Assembly (NCBI RefSeq): GCF_000142905.1
Contig: NW_013657657.1
Location: 1 to 64,000, forward strand
Origin: Thecamonas trahens ATCC 50062
Lineage: Eukaryota; Apusozoa; Apusomonadida; Apusomonadidae
DNA: 64,000 bases
Direction: 5' to 3'
Shown one piece after another: positions 1 through 10,537 of the stretch. A model generated the notes under the pieces. That model made no database searches. It was given only the letters and a program-made list of their open reading frames with translations, and was not told the DNA's origin. Numbering within the stretch: the first letter of the stretch is position 1; the number at the start of each line of letters is the position of its first letter. The translations under genes and the position numbers were made by a program.

Positions 1-865
1 CCTAACCCTGGGGGGGAACCCCTAACCCTAACCCTAACCCTAACCGGGGGGCCGGGGGCCTAACCCTAACCCTAACCCTAACCCTAACCCTAACCCTAAC
101 CCTAACCGGAACCCTAACCCTAACCCTAACCCTAACCCTAACCCTAACCCTAACCCTTTTTCTAACCCTAACCCTAACCCTAACCCTAACCCTAACCCTA
201 ACCCTAACCCTAACCCTAACCCTAACCCTATTCCTAACCCTAACCCTAACCCTAACCCTAACCCTAACCCTAAGGGGCCCTAACCCTAACCCTAACCCTA
301 ACCCTAACCCTAACCCTAACCCTAACCCTAACCCTAACCCTAACCCTAACCCTAACCCTAACCCTAACCCTAACCCTAACCCTAACCCTAACCCTAACCC
401 TAACCCTAACCCTAACCCTAACCCTAACCCTAACCCTAACCCTAACCCTAACCCTAACCCTAACCCTAACCCTAACCCTAACCCTAACCCTAACCCTAAC
501 CCTAACCCTAACCCTAACCCTATTTCCTAACCCTAACCCTAACCCTAACCCTAACCCTAACCCTAACCCTAACCCTAACCCTAACCCTAACCCTAACCCT
601 AACCCTAACCCTAACCCTAACCCTAACCCTAACCCTAACCCTAACCCTAACCCTAACCCTAACCCTAACCCTAACCCTAACCCTAACCCTAACCCTAACC
701 CTAACCCTAACCCTAACCCTAACCCTAACCCTAACCCTAACCCTAACCCTAACCCTAACCCTAACCCTAACCCTAACCCTAACCCTAACCCTAACCCTAA
801 CCCTAACCCTAACCCTAACCCTAACCCTAACCCTAACCCTAACCCTAACCCTAACCCTAACCCTA
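1..865. repeat. Telomeric CCCTAA repeat array (chromosome end)
   Basis: About 140 tandem copies of CCCTAA read 5' to 3' on the plus strand, so this is the left end of a linear chromosome with TTAGGG-type telomeres. The array is interrupted by short non-telomeric blocks, for example G-runs near 8-20 and 46-59, a T-run near 156-162, TT substitutions near 229-234, GGGG near 273-276 and TTT near 522-526. Dipeptide-like open frames across it are artefacts of the repeat. Confidence 0.98.
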
Positions 866-923
866 GCTGATGCCTCGTCAACCCTAGCTGATGCCTCGTC
901 AACCCTAGCTGATGCCTCATCAA
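861..923. repeat. 21-bp telomere-junction tandem repeat, three copies
   Basis: Three head-to-tail copies of a 21-bp unit (CCCTAGCTGATGCCTCGTCAA) lie at 861-881, 882-902 and 903-923. The third has G to A (CATCAA). Each unit starts with CCCTA, so the telomere array grades directly into it. It marks the telomere-subtelomere boundary. Confidence 0.9.
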
Positions 924-1862
924 GCCTAGCCCCACTCCATTTCTCCCCACCCACCACCACTCACTCCACTTGCCACTCACTGCCCTCTTGCCACTCCTAC
1001 CTATCCCATCCACCCCACCATACTCTTCCTCCACCCCACCACGCGCATGGCTGTGCATGGGCGTGAATTGATTGTTTGATGCTGATTCACTATCGACATC
1101 CTTCCATTGACACTTGCCCGTGTCACTCGTTCGGGTTCGCATGTGCGGGTTGTTGTTTGACATGAATGTCATTCAACATTTTTATGATTCGCCACTCGTC
1201 ACTCGTTCGATTGTTTGACATTCAATTGATTGTTGTTGATCATTGTCAATTGATCATTCGATTCTTTCTGCTTCTTTTGTTGTTGGCTATCCATGTTCCT
1301 TGTTCTTTGCCGTTTATTGTCTCACATGCTTGTTGTTGCTATTGTCTGGCTTCATGTTCTGCTTCGGTTGCTTTTGCCTGTGATGGTTGACCATAATCGA
1401 CATGCATCCCCATTTATCATTCCTTTCGCCCTTGTTGTTGCTTTGTATTATTATTCGTCATGCTTCATTTGTTCTTGACTCCCCTGGTTTCATCGTCCTT
1501 GACTTCCACATCCATGATCGACCGTTGCTCACTACACCATCGATTCTCATCTTTGTTGTCGTCAGTCATGGTCAATAGTTGTGCATGCAATGTATTCTGT
1601 GTTGACTCTGTTGTATCTTGGTAGTGGTTGATCTGCAGATCTGATCGATCAACCGCGCCCTACCTCATCGACCTGAACGTCACCCGAGTTCATCCCATTG
1701 CCTGCTAGCTTTGTCCAGTCCCTGTTGGCTCACTCATATGTGTGCTGTGCAAGCTATGTATGATCTTTGGTTGTTGTTGTTGACGTCATTGCCTCGTTTG
1801 ATGCTGGTTCCAGCTTTTCTTCAATTAATTCAATGTTGAACTCAATTTATGTCCGCCGCCTT

Positions 1863-2870
1863 CCCTCTGCCGGCCAAGTACCCGCCGCCCCTATCGCCCA
1901 CACCCCACACACACCCATCAGCCGTATCATACCCACCTTCATCAATGCTCAAGCCCAATCGCCATACCTACTACCATTTCGCCCGTCACGACCCCACGTC
2001 ACGACCCTCCTCATCCCCCCTATCATACTCATTACCACCCGTCACCACAAACGACCACCCCACCCCTACCCCACCACCATCACTATCATCCTAGCCACAA
2101 GCACCACCGCCTTGCCTTGGCCATGCCTACCATCCCATCGCGCACTCTGCTTCCTCCTCTTCTTCCTCCTCCTCCTCTCCTCGCTCCAGCTCACCCTCAT
2201 CCTCATTCCCGACCTCGACACCGCCATCCGTCAACCATCACATGCTATACTGCCCAATCTCCAACCAACAGCAATCTCGAGCCACCCCGCTCCGACCCAG
2301 CTCCCTCTGTTGTCCTTGCCTCGACGGCCACCAGCCGCCAGCCGCCGCCCGCTCGCCCGAACAGCCGACCCTCATCACCACCTAGCTCCCACCCACCACC
2401 AGCTACACAACCCGCGACCACGCCCAAGGTTTTTACTTGCCATGCACTAGCACCAGTATCAGTATCGCTGTCATTGACACCCATCTTCCTCGGCTCATTT
2501 CCGCGTCGACTTGTTTGCCTAGGTGGTTGAGCACGTCCTCGACCGCCCGACCCCGCACACGCCCCCCATCACACACATTGCAAGATATGGCCAATCGGAT
2601 TTCACTACTACTCTACTACATACACACATACCCCCTTGCACAGTCTCCAATCCACAGCTGCTGTATTCCGGAATCCGAGTTCCGCCGGCTCAGGCCCAAG
2701 TTGTTGGCCCTGTGTCCCTTCGAAGGTGCTGACCCCTCCTCCCCGGGCCCATATCCGACCCCCACTCCCCACCATCCGCACCCACAACCACCACAACCAC
2801 ACGACACATACGCACTACACCTGAAACATAGCCACCCACTTCCTGCCCGCCGATATACACATCAGCCGAC
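1863..2870. repeat. Subtelomeric duplicated block, copy A
   Basis: Diverged direct repeat of the block at about 3296-3855. Shared landmarks in the same order include a CCGTCACGACCCC-like stretch followed by CTCATCCCCCCTA near 2010, CAACCATCACATGC near 2230, AATCTCGAGCCACC near 2274, GGGCCCATATCCGACCCCCA near 2746 and GAAACATAGCCACCCACTTC near 2823. Relative to copy B it carries about 400 extra bases between roughly 2320 and 2725. Confidence 0.65.
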
Positions 2871-3295
2871 GCCAACCCGTCAACAGCATCACTGCCGACC
2901 GCCGGCTGCTCGCTGCTGACCGCCGCCCGCCGCCGACCGACCACCGCCGGCACCACCAAGAGCAAGCTAGCCATCGACAGGACATTGAAAACAATACAAA
3001 GAGATAGCCACATTATTGGCAATGCCTATCAGGCTGCCCTCCGACCCATTTCTCCCCTCCTTTTCCCGGCCTTGCCCATCACAGCCCCCGCCGGCCTGCT
3101 CATCACCAGCCGCCCCTGCCGCCGACCACCGAGCCAGACGACGAGACCACCGGGCTGGCTAAGACAAGGAATAACAAGAGAGGGCCAGTGCAATCGATAG
3201 GCAATGCAGTGGTGGACTAGAGTGCAGTGGTCTGCCTCGTCTTCTATTCCCAAGCCCTCGTGCCCATCGACGTCCATCTCAATCCAATCCATCCG

Positions 3296-3855
3296 CCCTT
3301 CTCCCCCTCGCCGCCCAAGTTCCCGGCTCCCTCGTCGCCCACATCAATCCTTAACCCCAATCACCATTCCCAGCCCCTCCTCCGCCCGTCCCGACACCCA
3401 CGCCACGACCACCCTTATCCCCCCTACCATGCTCATCACGCCTCATTACTACCAACCACCACCCTCAACTTCTACTCCAGTTTTATCACTTTCATTCCAG
3501 CCACCCTCCTCACCCACATGCTATGGCCATACTCACCACCATACCATCGCATACCGCCTGCTCTGTCTCGTCCTCCTCCTCGTCTTCTCGCTTCAACTCA
3601 CCCCATCCCCATCCCCTACCTCGACACCCACACACTCTTCAACCATCACATGCCAGACTCTTCATCTTTCAATCATCACCAATCTCAAGTCTCCCACCCC
3701 CGACTCCACCCTCCCTGCTGACCCCGCCTCATCGCTTCTCTTCGGGCCCATCTCCGACCCCCACTCCCGACCATTCCCACCCACAACCACCACACCCATA
3801 TCACACATACTCTTCATTCCGGAAACATAGCCACCCACTTCACTTGTGCCGAATA
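3296..3855. repeat. Subtelomeric duplicated block, copy B
   Basis: Second, shorter copy of the block at about 1863-2870, in the same orientation. Matching landmarks are CTTATCCCCCCTACC near 3413, CAACCATCACATGCC near 3639, AATCTCAAGTCTCC near 3682, GGGCCCATCTCCGACCCCCA near 3748 and GAAACATAGCCACCCACTTC near 3822. The pair is best explained by local duplication and later divergence. Confidence 0.65.
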
Positions 3856-3965
3856 GCAGCCTTCAGTCGAGGCGGCGACGGTAAGCGATTCCACGCTAAC
3901 CCTACGAGAACAAGTGATGACGAGGAGATGATGATGGAGTACGGGGATGGAGGATGACAATGGCT

Positions 3966-6900
3966 TTACACGTGAAAGCGGAAGAACTTCCATTCATCCT
4001 GGAACTGGTGCGCGCGATAGACATGCGAGATGAGTCCAAACGCAAACATGTGCTTGGCGTGGATGACAGCAGTCGAGCGCGACGCTGCAAACCCGCTGTC
4101 GACAAACCAGCTCACGAGCTCGCTTGCCACAAACACGCCCTGGTACTTTCGGAACCACCACCGCCGTGTGCGCACAAGGTCTGTGCGAAGTCGGGGAATG
4201 ATGTGCAAGTATGCGAGCACGTCCCACCGGCCCTGCATCAAAGTGTTGCTGTCCCTCGTATCGTCAACGTCTTGCCGGCCGACATCGGCGAGGCGGTGGA
4301 CCTGCAACGCTGCAAAGCCGTGGATCAAGCCGCCAACTCCGGGTGAAGGTGTCGTCTCGGTCACTCCGTCGGCCAGCTCTTGTCCGCGCGCAAGCACATC
4401 TGCCGCCACAAGCGTCGCTGCAATCAGCGCAGCCTGCCTGACTTGACTACACGCCCGGACACCAGCATGTGGATTGCTCGTGGTCGCCACCGCCTGGATG
4501 CGGCTCGAGATCGCTCGCGACCGAACAACAGCAAGCTCGAGCGAGCCATACCCGTACAGCGCCCTCATCATAGCTGTCCGACACACCTCATGTGTGTGCG
4601 GGAGTTTGTACGGCGTAGAGGTCGTCGCCTCCATTGCCGGGCCCCGCATCAGCAGCACCCGCTGCATCTCAAACACCGCCACGAGCATCAGTGCGTCTGC
4701 TATTGTCGCGCGCGACTTGGTCTCGGAAAGAACGGTGGCGAAAGCGATGTCAAAAGCCTTGTCGTCGTGGCGCAGCACTGCAATCTCCATGAGCGTCACC
4801 AGCGCCTTGTCCACTGCTGACGGGATGCGACAGTGCGCAAAGACCTCGTGACAGAGTTCTGCAGCCATCTCAGTCTCACCGCGCCCGAGATGCACGCCCA
4901 TAAGCGCGTTCTCAATGTGTGCGGTCCATGGTGCGTTGCCAAGCCACTGTGCTAGCCGACGCGCCTGCTGCAGCCGCGAGCCTGCCACGCGCATTCGCCC
5001 GAGGTCTCGCTCAGCAAACCCGAGGCCAGCCAGTGCATACGACTCTTGGACAGGGTTTTGCAGCATGTGCGCAACCTGGAACGCACGCTTGTGCCAGGTC
5101 CGTGCATGCGCGTAGTCAGCAATCGACCAGAGGATCCATCCGCCCACGTCGAGCAGCTCCTGGATGGCTGGCGTGGCTGAGCGCGCAAGCTTGTGCTTCC
5201 GCGCGTGCCGTGCGCCGCTGACGACCGCGTCGCGCGCCGCCCGTATATCGCCGCGCACCAGCTCGACCTTTGCCCGCAGCGCATCGACGGCAATTTGCGA
5301 CTCCGGATCAGTTATGTACTGCTCCAGGATAACAAGCATGTCGTCGACCTGCTCCGACTCGTGCGAGGCGTCAAAGAGCGTGTCAGACGGGTCACGGAGG
5401 AGCTCAGTCATGTAAGCCCTCAGTGCTTCACGTCGGTCCTCAAAGCTCACGTGAACGTCCACCGACTCGAGAAAGTACCGTTCAGGGAACGAGCTCACCG
5501 ACGGGGAGTACTTGGCGGGCATGCTCGCCAGCTTGTGATCAAGATGCGGCGTGAGGATTCGGGGCACCTCGGCGCTGCCGGCCCCACGCTCGATCTCGTG
5601 CGTAGCCGCGTCCGAGGCCAGGAGCCACTCACGCCGCTGTGCCATTTCAGCTGGAAGTGGCGTGTCGCCGGCCGCGGTGTCGTTGCGGTTGATGAGAAAG
5701 AGTAGCTCGCGCGTGGCGTCGAGCGTCCGAGTTCCTTCGTGCCTGATGAGCTCAAAGTGCGCCTTGATAAGGAGCTGTACGTCCCATGCCCGCACCGCGT
5801 ACGGCATATACGCCAGCGGATGGCTGTGCAGGACATGGGTCGATTCGTCCAGCGCGTGCCCAACCTGATACGCAAAATGCTGGTAGGCGTCAGGCACCAG
5901 CGTCGCAAGCAGAGCGTTGTGTTCCGACGCATGGCAAAACGAGAAACGCGCACTTGCGTCCACACCAGCCACCACCACAATGCCAACCTCGATCGCGAGG
6001 CCAAACGCATCGCCGAAGCAGACGGACTCAATAGCATACACCCGTGCACATGCTGCTGCATCCGCGAGCATGACCGGCTCCGCCTGCATTCGCTCGTACG
6101 CGAGCTCGAGCACTGTCACGTACTGGCTGCGACCAACAACGGCCGCCAGCTCGAGCAGGCACATCACGGCATCGATTTTGTGGCCATGGCCAAGATCGTC
6201 GACCTTGCACTCGACGACAGACACAACCACCTGGCGTAGTGTCGAAACACAATAGTCTCCCGGGATGTGATGCAGAGATCGATGCCGGAGCAGCTGCTGG
6301 ACCGACTCGGTGCCGGGGGCTATCTGGCTGACGAGCGAAACCGACGAAACCATGCTACTGTCAAAGCCAAGCGACGCCTCCGACCTGATCGTTGACAGTT
6401 CAGGTGCAATCCGCCGTGATGCTCGACGTCCGTGTCTGCGCGAGGCTGCCTGGTCTTTCCACGACAGCCTGCGTCGCTTCTGCGACAGGGACATCTGCAA
6501 CCGTTTCGTCGATGTCGGCTCCCCGGGACTCTCGGCCACATCTGTGTCAACAGTGGCGACACCGTCGGGTCTGGGCGGAGCCTCGGCGATGATATCGAGC
6601 GTGCCAAACGAGTTGTCACCGTCATCACTCTCTCCCGAGTCGCTACTAAGCATCGAGCGGATGCCTGTGCTGCGGCTATGCGCGACCTGGGCGTCGTGGG
6701 TGTAGCCCATGTCTTCCAGCAGTCGTGTCGACGACGCCACAGAGTGTCCGCCGTCCGACTCGTGCCACACGCTGGGCTCGGCGCCCATAATCTGCCACTC
6801 ACTCGGTCGGACCAACATTCCGGTACAGCAGATGGTGCAGACCGGGACCGCCGAGCTCCCGAGCGAGACCTGGAACGGAATGCCGGCAAACGCCGCAGTC

Positions 6901-9900
6901 GTCGACGCATCGTTGACCTTCAGCCGTATCACCTCAATGTTCTCCACCTGCGCGACCTGCGGCAGCGAGTTCGAAAACTCGTACTTGCGGCAGAGCGTGG
7001 ACACCGGCGTCGCCCGCGATCCGATCACCAAGCTCCACGATTGGGCCAGGTCGTCTAGCACACACCCTCCAACGCCCGACTCAGCTTCGGTCACCACAAT
7101 CACAGGCAATGCTGCAGCAAGCTTGACCAGTTTGCGAAGTACAACATGGCTCGCAGGATCGACCTCGTTGTAGTGCTCGACCATGAGCACTGCCACAGAC
7201 ACCGACCGCCCGGCCCAAGTCATCGCCTGCAGAAAGTCGCACAGCGCTTTCGAGAGAACTGACGAGAGGCTGTCGTCCCCATCCGTGCTTCCCGACCGCC
7301 ACAAACGAGAAGAGCTCGATGAGGCGCCTGACGATGGCGATGGCGATGGCACCTCACTCTCGGGGACAGTCCCTAGCCGCTCGCGCGACGTCTGCCACGT
7401 TCCGGACCGACGGCGCAGCGTCGAGCTAAACGTACTGCCTCCGCCTGGTGTGCGGTCGTCCTCCCAAATGTCGACCATGCCTGCAACCTCGGTTGCAAGA
7501 GGCGTCATAATTGCCGGTGACGTCGCCGCTGCCTCTGCCACACGTTCTTCGCCGAGCTGGCGCCACTCGGTCGGCCGCGTCAACGCCGCGCCAAGCGGCG
7601 AGTGCCGCGAGATCGACGTTGGGCCGCGGATGACGTCGGCAAGCAGCTCGACCGATGCGTCGGGCATGCTGCGGTGATCGCGTGCAAACTGGTGGAGCTT
7701 GGCAACAACGTACTGCGAGTCGTGCCCGAGCTGCGAAAGCCGCTCGCCGCCCAGCCACGAGCGAAGGAGCTGTTGGATGGTGAGTGGAAAGTTGGGGTGG
7801 AGAAGCAGATGCGACTCCATCTCGGCCGCATGAACCCGTGCCGACAGTACGGCCACATCGGCGTGCTCGCGCAGCAGCCGCCGCAGGTGCAGAAACGTCA
7901 TCCGTGTTGCGTGCTCGCTGGCGAGTTTGGTCGATGTACATATTGTCATGACCACCAATCGCCGCTCCGCCGCCGAGCGCAGTGCAAGCTCCATGTGTGC
8001 GGTGGCAACCGTGGACTCGGCTCCTAGCCGTGCGTGCCAAACCGAGGTGTCGATGACGTGCGAACCAGGCACACCTGTTGCTAGCGCCGCTTCAAACAGC
8101 TCATCCGCCTCGTCGTACTCTTTGAGTGTCTCGACCAGATACGTGCCGTAGAGCCCCATCCGCTGCGGCGACGCGATCAACCGCTCCAAATGATACCGGT
8201 AAACGTCGGCGGCAACGTAGCCGAGCTCGAGTGGGCTCAGCATCCATGATACGTGGTACGAGACAAGCATCGATTTGAACGACGGTCGCATGCCTACAAA
8301 GCCGAGTCCAAATCCGACCGGGAGCGCGAGCAGAATCACTGCCGACGCCACCGTGCCCGCCTCTTCTGGTGCTGCATATGACGAGTACATCACCAAAGAG
8401 GCCAAGAAAAACGAAACTGCGCTAAAGAAGCCGACCCGCACCCGGTTCATCGCCATCCAGTGATACGGTTGGAGCGCAATCGCCATGACGGCAAGGAATG
8501 CCACGCTCGTAAGCATAAAGTAAAGCGAGGCCTGCTTTCCAAGAGGCGAAGATGATACTGCGTCAAAAACAATCATCGTCTTGACCACAAGTGCCACTAA
8601 ATCAAGCCACGTATGCGCCCGCCGCGCATAGTCGCGCGACTCGGGATCGGCCGAGTACGTGTTTGCCACCATGAGCGTGGCAAAGAGCAAATGGACAACA
8701 AGCGCGGCAAAGGCGCCAAGCGCGTGAAGTGGGCCGACATCTTCAAGGCACTTGTCGTGCGTCATGGCTTGGCAGAGGAGCGGGTTAAGAAGCGCATGGA
8801 TCGACGGCACGTACAGAATGGTCGACATGACTCTGCAGAGGTTCGAGACCGACGAGACCAGTGTCGCAGGAGGCGCAGGCGCCCCGGTGTACATGTAGCC
8901 AAACATGACACCGGATCCGAGTAGCACACACCCGTTGAGCGCCCCGTAGACGATGAGGAGCGAGTACGAGATCTCTTGCTGGTGGTCAACGAACATGTTG
9001 AGTGACAAGAGCGCGAGCGACGTCGATGCCGGAGATGGCAACCGTAGTCTGCTCACCAGTACCGCAAGCCCCACCAGCTGGATGAACTCGATGACAATGG
9101 CCAAAGCCGGAAAGAACCGGAATGCGGCCTGGAAAGCTGTGTTCGACTTGGAAGACGCGTCGACAAGCCCGATGACCATTCCGCGAATCCCGCGCTGAAA
9201 GCCACGGGTCCGCGTCGTCGGTCTCCGCCGCTTGTGCATCGTGTTAGGCACGTCTTCGGCATTGCGATCGCCGCGCAGCTTGAACAGCACCTCATCGTCG
9301 TTGTCAGTACATGTGATGCTGCTGGCCACCTGGCCAGACACCTCACGGTCAACCATGACTTCGAGAAATGTCGTCGACGGCTCGACGTTGAGCCCGCCGA
9401 GCGACCGGATCGATGAGTCCAGCTGCTCGTTCTGCTGCATGACCGCTTTCGCCGTCGCGAGTGTCGACGATTCCATGTACTCGGGCTTCTCGTTGCTGAG
9501 CAGGGACGACCGCGAGGCCGTCAGGCTGTCTTTCAAAGGTCTGCAACCATCCGGCGAGGCTGCTTCGGATGCCGGTACCACATCAGCTCCCCCTGGTCCA
9601 GCCGGGGAGTACTTGCGGACTCGCTTGTACGGGGGACAGATGGTTGCATCTGGTGAGTCGAGGGCCATCGACGTCGATGCCGATAAAGACGTTCCTGACG
9701 AGGACGACAAGGAGGAGGTGGAGAAAGAAGATGATGCCGCCACTCCCGCTACGAACGATGACGACGATGATGACACCAGCGACGACCCCGACGACGATGC
9801 TCCCCGCCGCGTCGAGCTAGTGACTTGCCTGCCTGCTGCCGGTGTCGTCGACGGGTGGAAGAGCGGTATAGGACAAGCGATTCCAGTCCCCAAAGCAGCG

Positions 9901-10136
9901 ATGGGCATGCCCGGCGTGGCGTTGCTCATCGGAGTGTTGGCAAGGCCAGAGACGGTTTCTGGCGTGAGGGCGTCGCGTGGTGCTGACGAGGCTTCGGTGA
10001 GCTGGTTGGCGACCCTCTCCGCCGGCCGTGATTGGCTCAAAAATCGATCCGAGGAGGGAGCCACAGGAATCTCCACACGAGACGAGGGCGTGTTACCACC
10101 TCCTTGGTGGATGGACTCCCTTGCTCCGGTTGTCAT
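3966..10136 (-). CDS. Large tmcB-like membrane protein with STAND-like, TPR and DEP regions
   Basis: A protein of about 2056 residues. The N-terminal 340 residues are Ser/Thr-rich and probably disordered. Then come about eight to ten hydrophobic segments (nt about 8290-9120), resembling the membrane region of tmcB-type protist proteins. Next is a helical region, then a segment like the ATPase-associated part of nucleotide-cyclase proteins: VEHYNEVDP near nt 7180 sits where a Walker B strand would be, and RFSFCHASEHNALLATL near nt 5930 resembles a later STAND block. TPR-like helical pairs follow (nt about 4850-5330). The C-terminal 80 residues are a clear DEP domain with ELVSWFVDSG and HQFQDEWKFFRF. 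I see no P-loop and no cyclase domain. A membrane-anchored signalling scaffold is an inference. The open frame continues to 10274, but only through GTG. A short upstream exon with ATG at 10284 and a GTAAGG donor is possible. Confidence 0.8.
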   Translation of the reverse strand: MTTGARESIHQGGGNTPSSRVEIPVAPSSDRFLSQSRPAERVANQLTEASSAPRDALTPETVSGLANTPMSNATPGMPIAALGTGIACPIPLFHPSTTPAAGRQVTSSTRRGASSSGSSLVSSSSSSFVAGVAASSSFSTSSLSSSSGTSLSASTSMALDSPDATICPPYKRVRKYSPAGPGGADVVPASEAASPDGCRPLKDSLTASRSSLLSNEKPEYMESSTLATAKAVMQQNEQLDSSIRSLGGLNVEPSTTFLEVMVDREVSGQVASSITCTDNDDEVLFKLRGDRNAEDVPNTMHKRRRPTTRTRGFQRGIRGMVIGLVDASSKSNTAFQAAFRFFPALAIVIEFIQLVGLAVLVSRLRLPSPASTSLALLSLNMFVDHQQEISYSLLIVYGALNGCVLLGSGVMFGYMYTGAPAPPATLVSSVSNLCRVMSTILYVPSIHALLNPLLCQAMTHDKCLEDVGPLHALGAFAALVVHLLFATLMVANTYSADPESRDYARRAHTWLDLVALVVKTMIVFDAVSSSPLGKQASLYFMLTSVAFLAVMAIALQPYHWMAMNRVRVGFFSAVSFFLASLVMYSSYAAPEEAGTVASAVILLALPVGFGLGFVGMRPSFKSMLVSYHVSWMLSPLELGYVAADVYRYHLERLIASPQRMGLYGTYLVETLKEYDEADELFEAALATGVPGSHVIDTSVWHARLGAESTVATAHMELALRSAAERRLVVMTICTSTKLASEHATRMTFLHLRRLLREHADVAVLSARVHAAEMESHLLLHPNFPLTIQQLLRSWLGGERLSQLGHDSQYVVAKLHQFARDHRSMPDASVELLADVIRGPTSISRHSPLGAALTRPTEWRQLGEERVAEAAATSPAIMTPLATEVAGMVDIWEDDRTPGGGSTFSSTLRRRSGTWQTSRERLGTVPESEVPSPSPSSGASSSSSRLWRSGSTDGDDSLSSVLSKALCDFLQAMTWAGRSVSVAVLMVEHYNEVDPASHVVLRKLVKLAAALPVIVVTEAESGVGGCVLDDLAQSWSLVIGSRATPVSTLCRKYEFSNSLPQVAQVENIEVIRLKVNDASTTAAFAGIPFQVSLGSSAVPVCTICCTGMLVRPSEWQIMGAEPSVWHESDGGHSVASSTRLLEDMGYTHDAQVAHSRSTGIRSMLSSDSGESDDGDNSFGTLDIIAEAPPRPDGVATVDTDVAESPGEPTSTKRLQMSLSQKRRRLSWKDQAASRRHGRRASRRIAPELSTIRSEASLGFDSSMVSSVSLVSQIAPGTESVQQLLRHRSLHHIPGDYCVSTLRQVVVSVVECKVDDLGHGHKIDAVMCLLELAAVVGRSQYVTVLELAYERMQAEPVMLADAAACARVYAIESVCFGDAFGLAIEVGIVVVAGVDASARFSFCHASEHNALLATLVPDAYQHFAYQVGHALDESTHVLHSHPLAYMPYAVRAWDVQLLIKAHFELIRHEGTRTLDATRELLFLINRNDTAAGDTPLPAEMAQRREWLLASDAATHEIERGAGSAEVPRILTPHLDHKLASMPAKYSPSVSSFPERYFLESVDVHVSFEDRREALRAYMTELLRDPSDTLFDASHESEQVDDMLVILEQYITDPESQIAVDALRAKVELVRGDIRAARDAVVSGARHARKHKLARSATPAIQELLDVGGWILWSIADYAHARTWHKRAFQVAHMLQNPVQESYALAGLGFAERDLGRMRVAGSRLQQARRLAQWLGNAPWTAHIENALMGVHLGRGETEMAAELCHEVFAHCRIPSAVDKALVTLMEIAVLRHDDKAFDIAFATVLSETKSRATIADALMLVAVFEMQRVLLMRGPAMEATTSTPYKLPHTHEVCRTAMMRALYGYGSLELAVVRSRAISSRIQAVATTSNPHAGVRACSQVRQAALIAATLVAADVLARGQELADGVTETTPSPGVGGLIHGFAALQVHRLADVGRQDVDDTRDSNTLMQGRWDVLAYLHIIPRLRTDLVRTRRWWFRKYQGVFVASELVSWFVDSGFAASRSTAVIHAKHMFAFGLISHVYRAHQFQDEWKFFRFHV

Positions 10137-10537
10137 GACGAGTGTTACGTGCCCAGAGTGTACAGCACGACAGAACGCTACCTTTGCTGTTGGTGCGGGC
10201 CCGGTCGTCGTCGAGCGTTTGTCACTCAACAACTGGTCGAGATCTGACCTTACCCACGGAACCAATTTAGCCACGTGGTCCGCATGCCACTTTCAGCCAA
10301 TGTCACCGGCGCCATCCTATCTCTCGAGAATGTCTGCGATAATACAGTATATTCAGCCGTCACACTGCCGGGACATTGGCCATTTCCTGGCCTCCACACA
10401 TCGTGCTCGCGCTGGCGCCAAAACAGCTCGACCGTCCCCGCCAGCCCCCTCTCCCCACACACACTTCCACACTCCACCACACTACGCACTACACACCACA
10501 CTCGCTCACACACATCACATACTCCTGCTCCATAGCC
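10137..10537. promoter_or_regulatory. Divergent intergenic region, DEP protein / CEP135-like gene
   Basis: A 400-bp spacer between a minus-strand and a plus-strand start, presumably carrying both promoters. A palindromic CACGTG hexamer lies at 10272-10277. The last 100 bases before the plus-strand ATG are C/A-rich (CACACAC, CTCACACACATCAC), the same leader composition seen before VPS29 and the dynein gene. No TATA-like element stands out. Confidence 0.4.

Larger units (their letters stand above)
924..3965. other. Gene-free subtelomere, pyrimidine-rich
   Basis: No frame here has the codon character or homology of a real gene. Positions about 1040-1850 are AT-richer than the rest of the window and rich in TTGTTG/GATTGTTTGA words. 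From about 1860 on, the plus strand is dominated by CCACC, CCCTCC and CACACC words that keep several frames open by low complexity alone. The segment contains a diverged duplication (separate entries). Decayed subtelomeric repeat or pseudogene material is likely, but nothing recognisable remains. Confidence 0.75.

Noticed and set aside
270-1172. Open frames coding alternating dipeptides (LG, VR) across the telomere
   Set aside because: They are direct translations of the CCCTAA repeat with no start or stop context of a gene.
1767-3957. Several Pro/His/Thr/Ser-rich open frames in the subtelomere
   Set aside because: Multiple frames are open at once because of C-rich low complexity. None has domain-like sequence or biased codon use.
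10137-10274. Upstream extension of the DEP protein to 10274
   Set aside because: The extension relies on a GTG start. The ATG at 10136 is the first in frame, though a spliced upstream exon remains possible.
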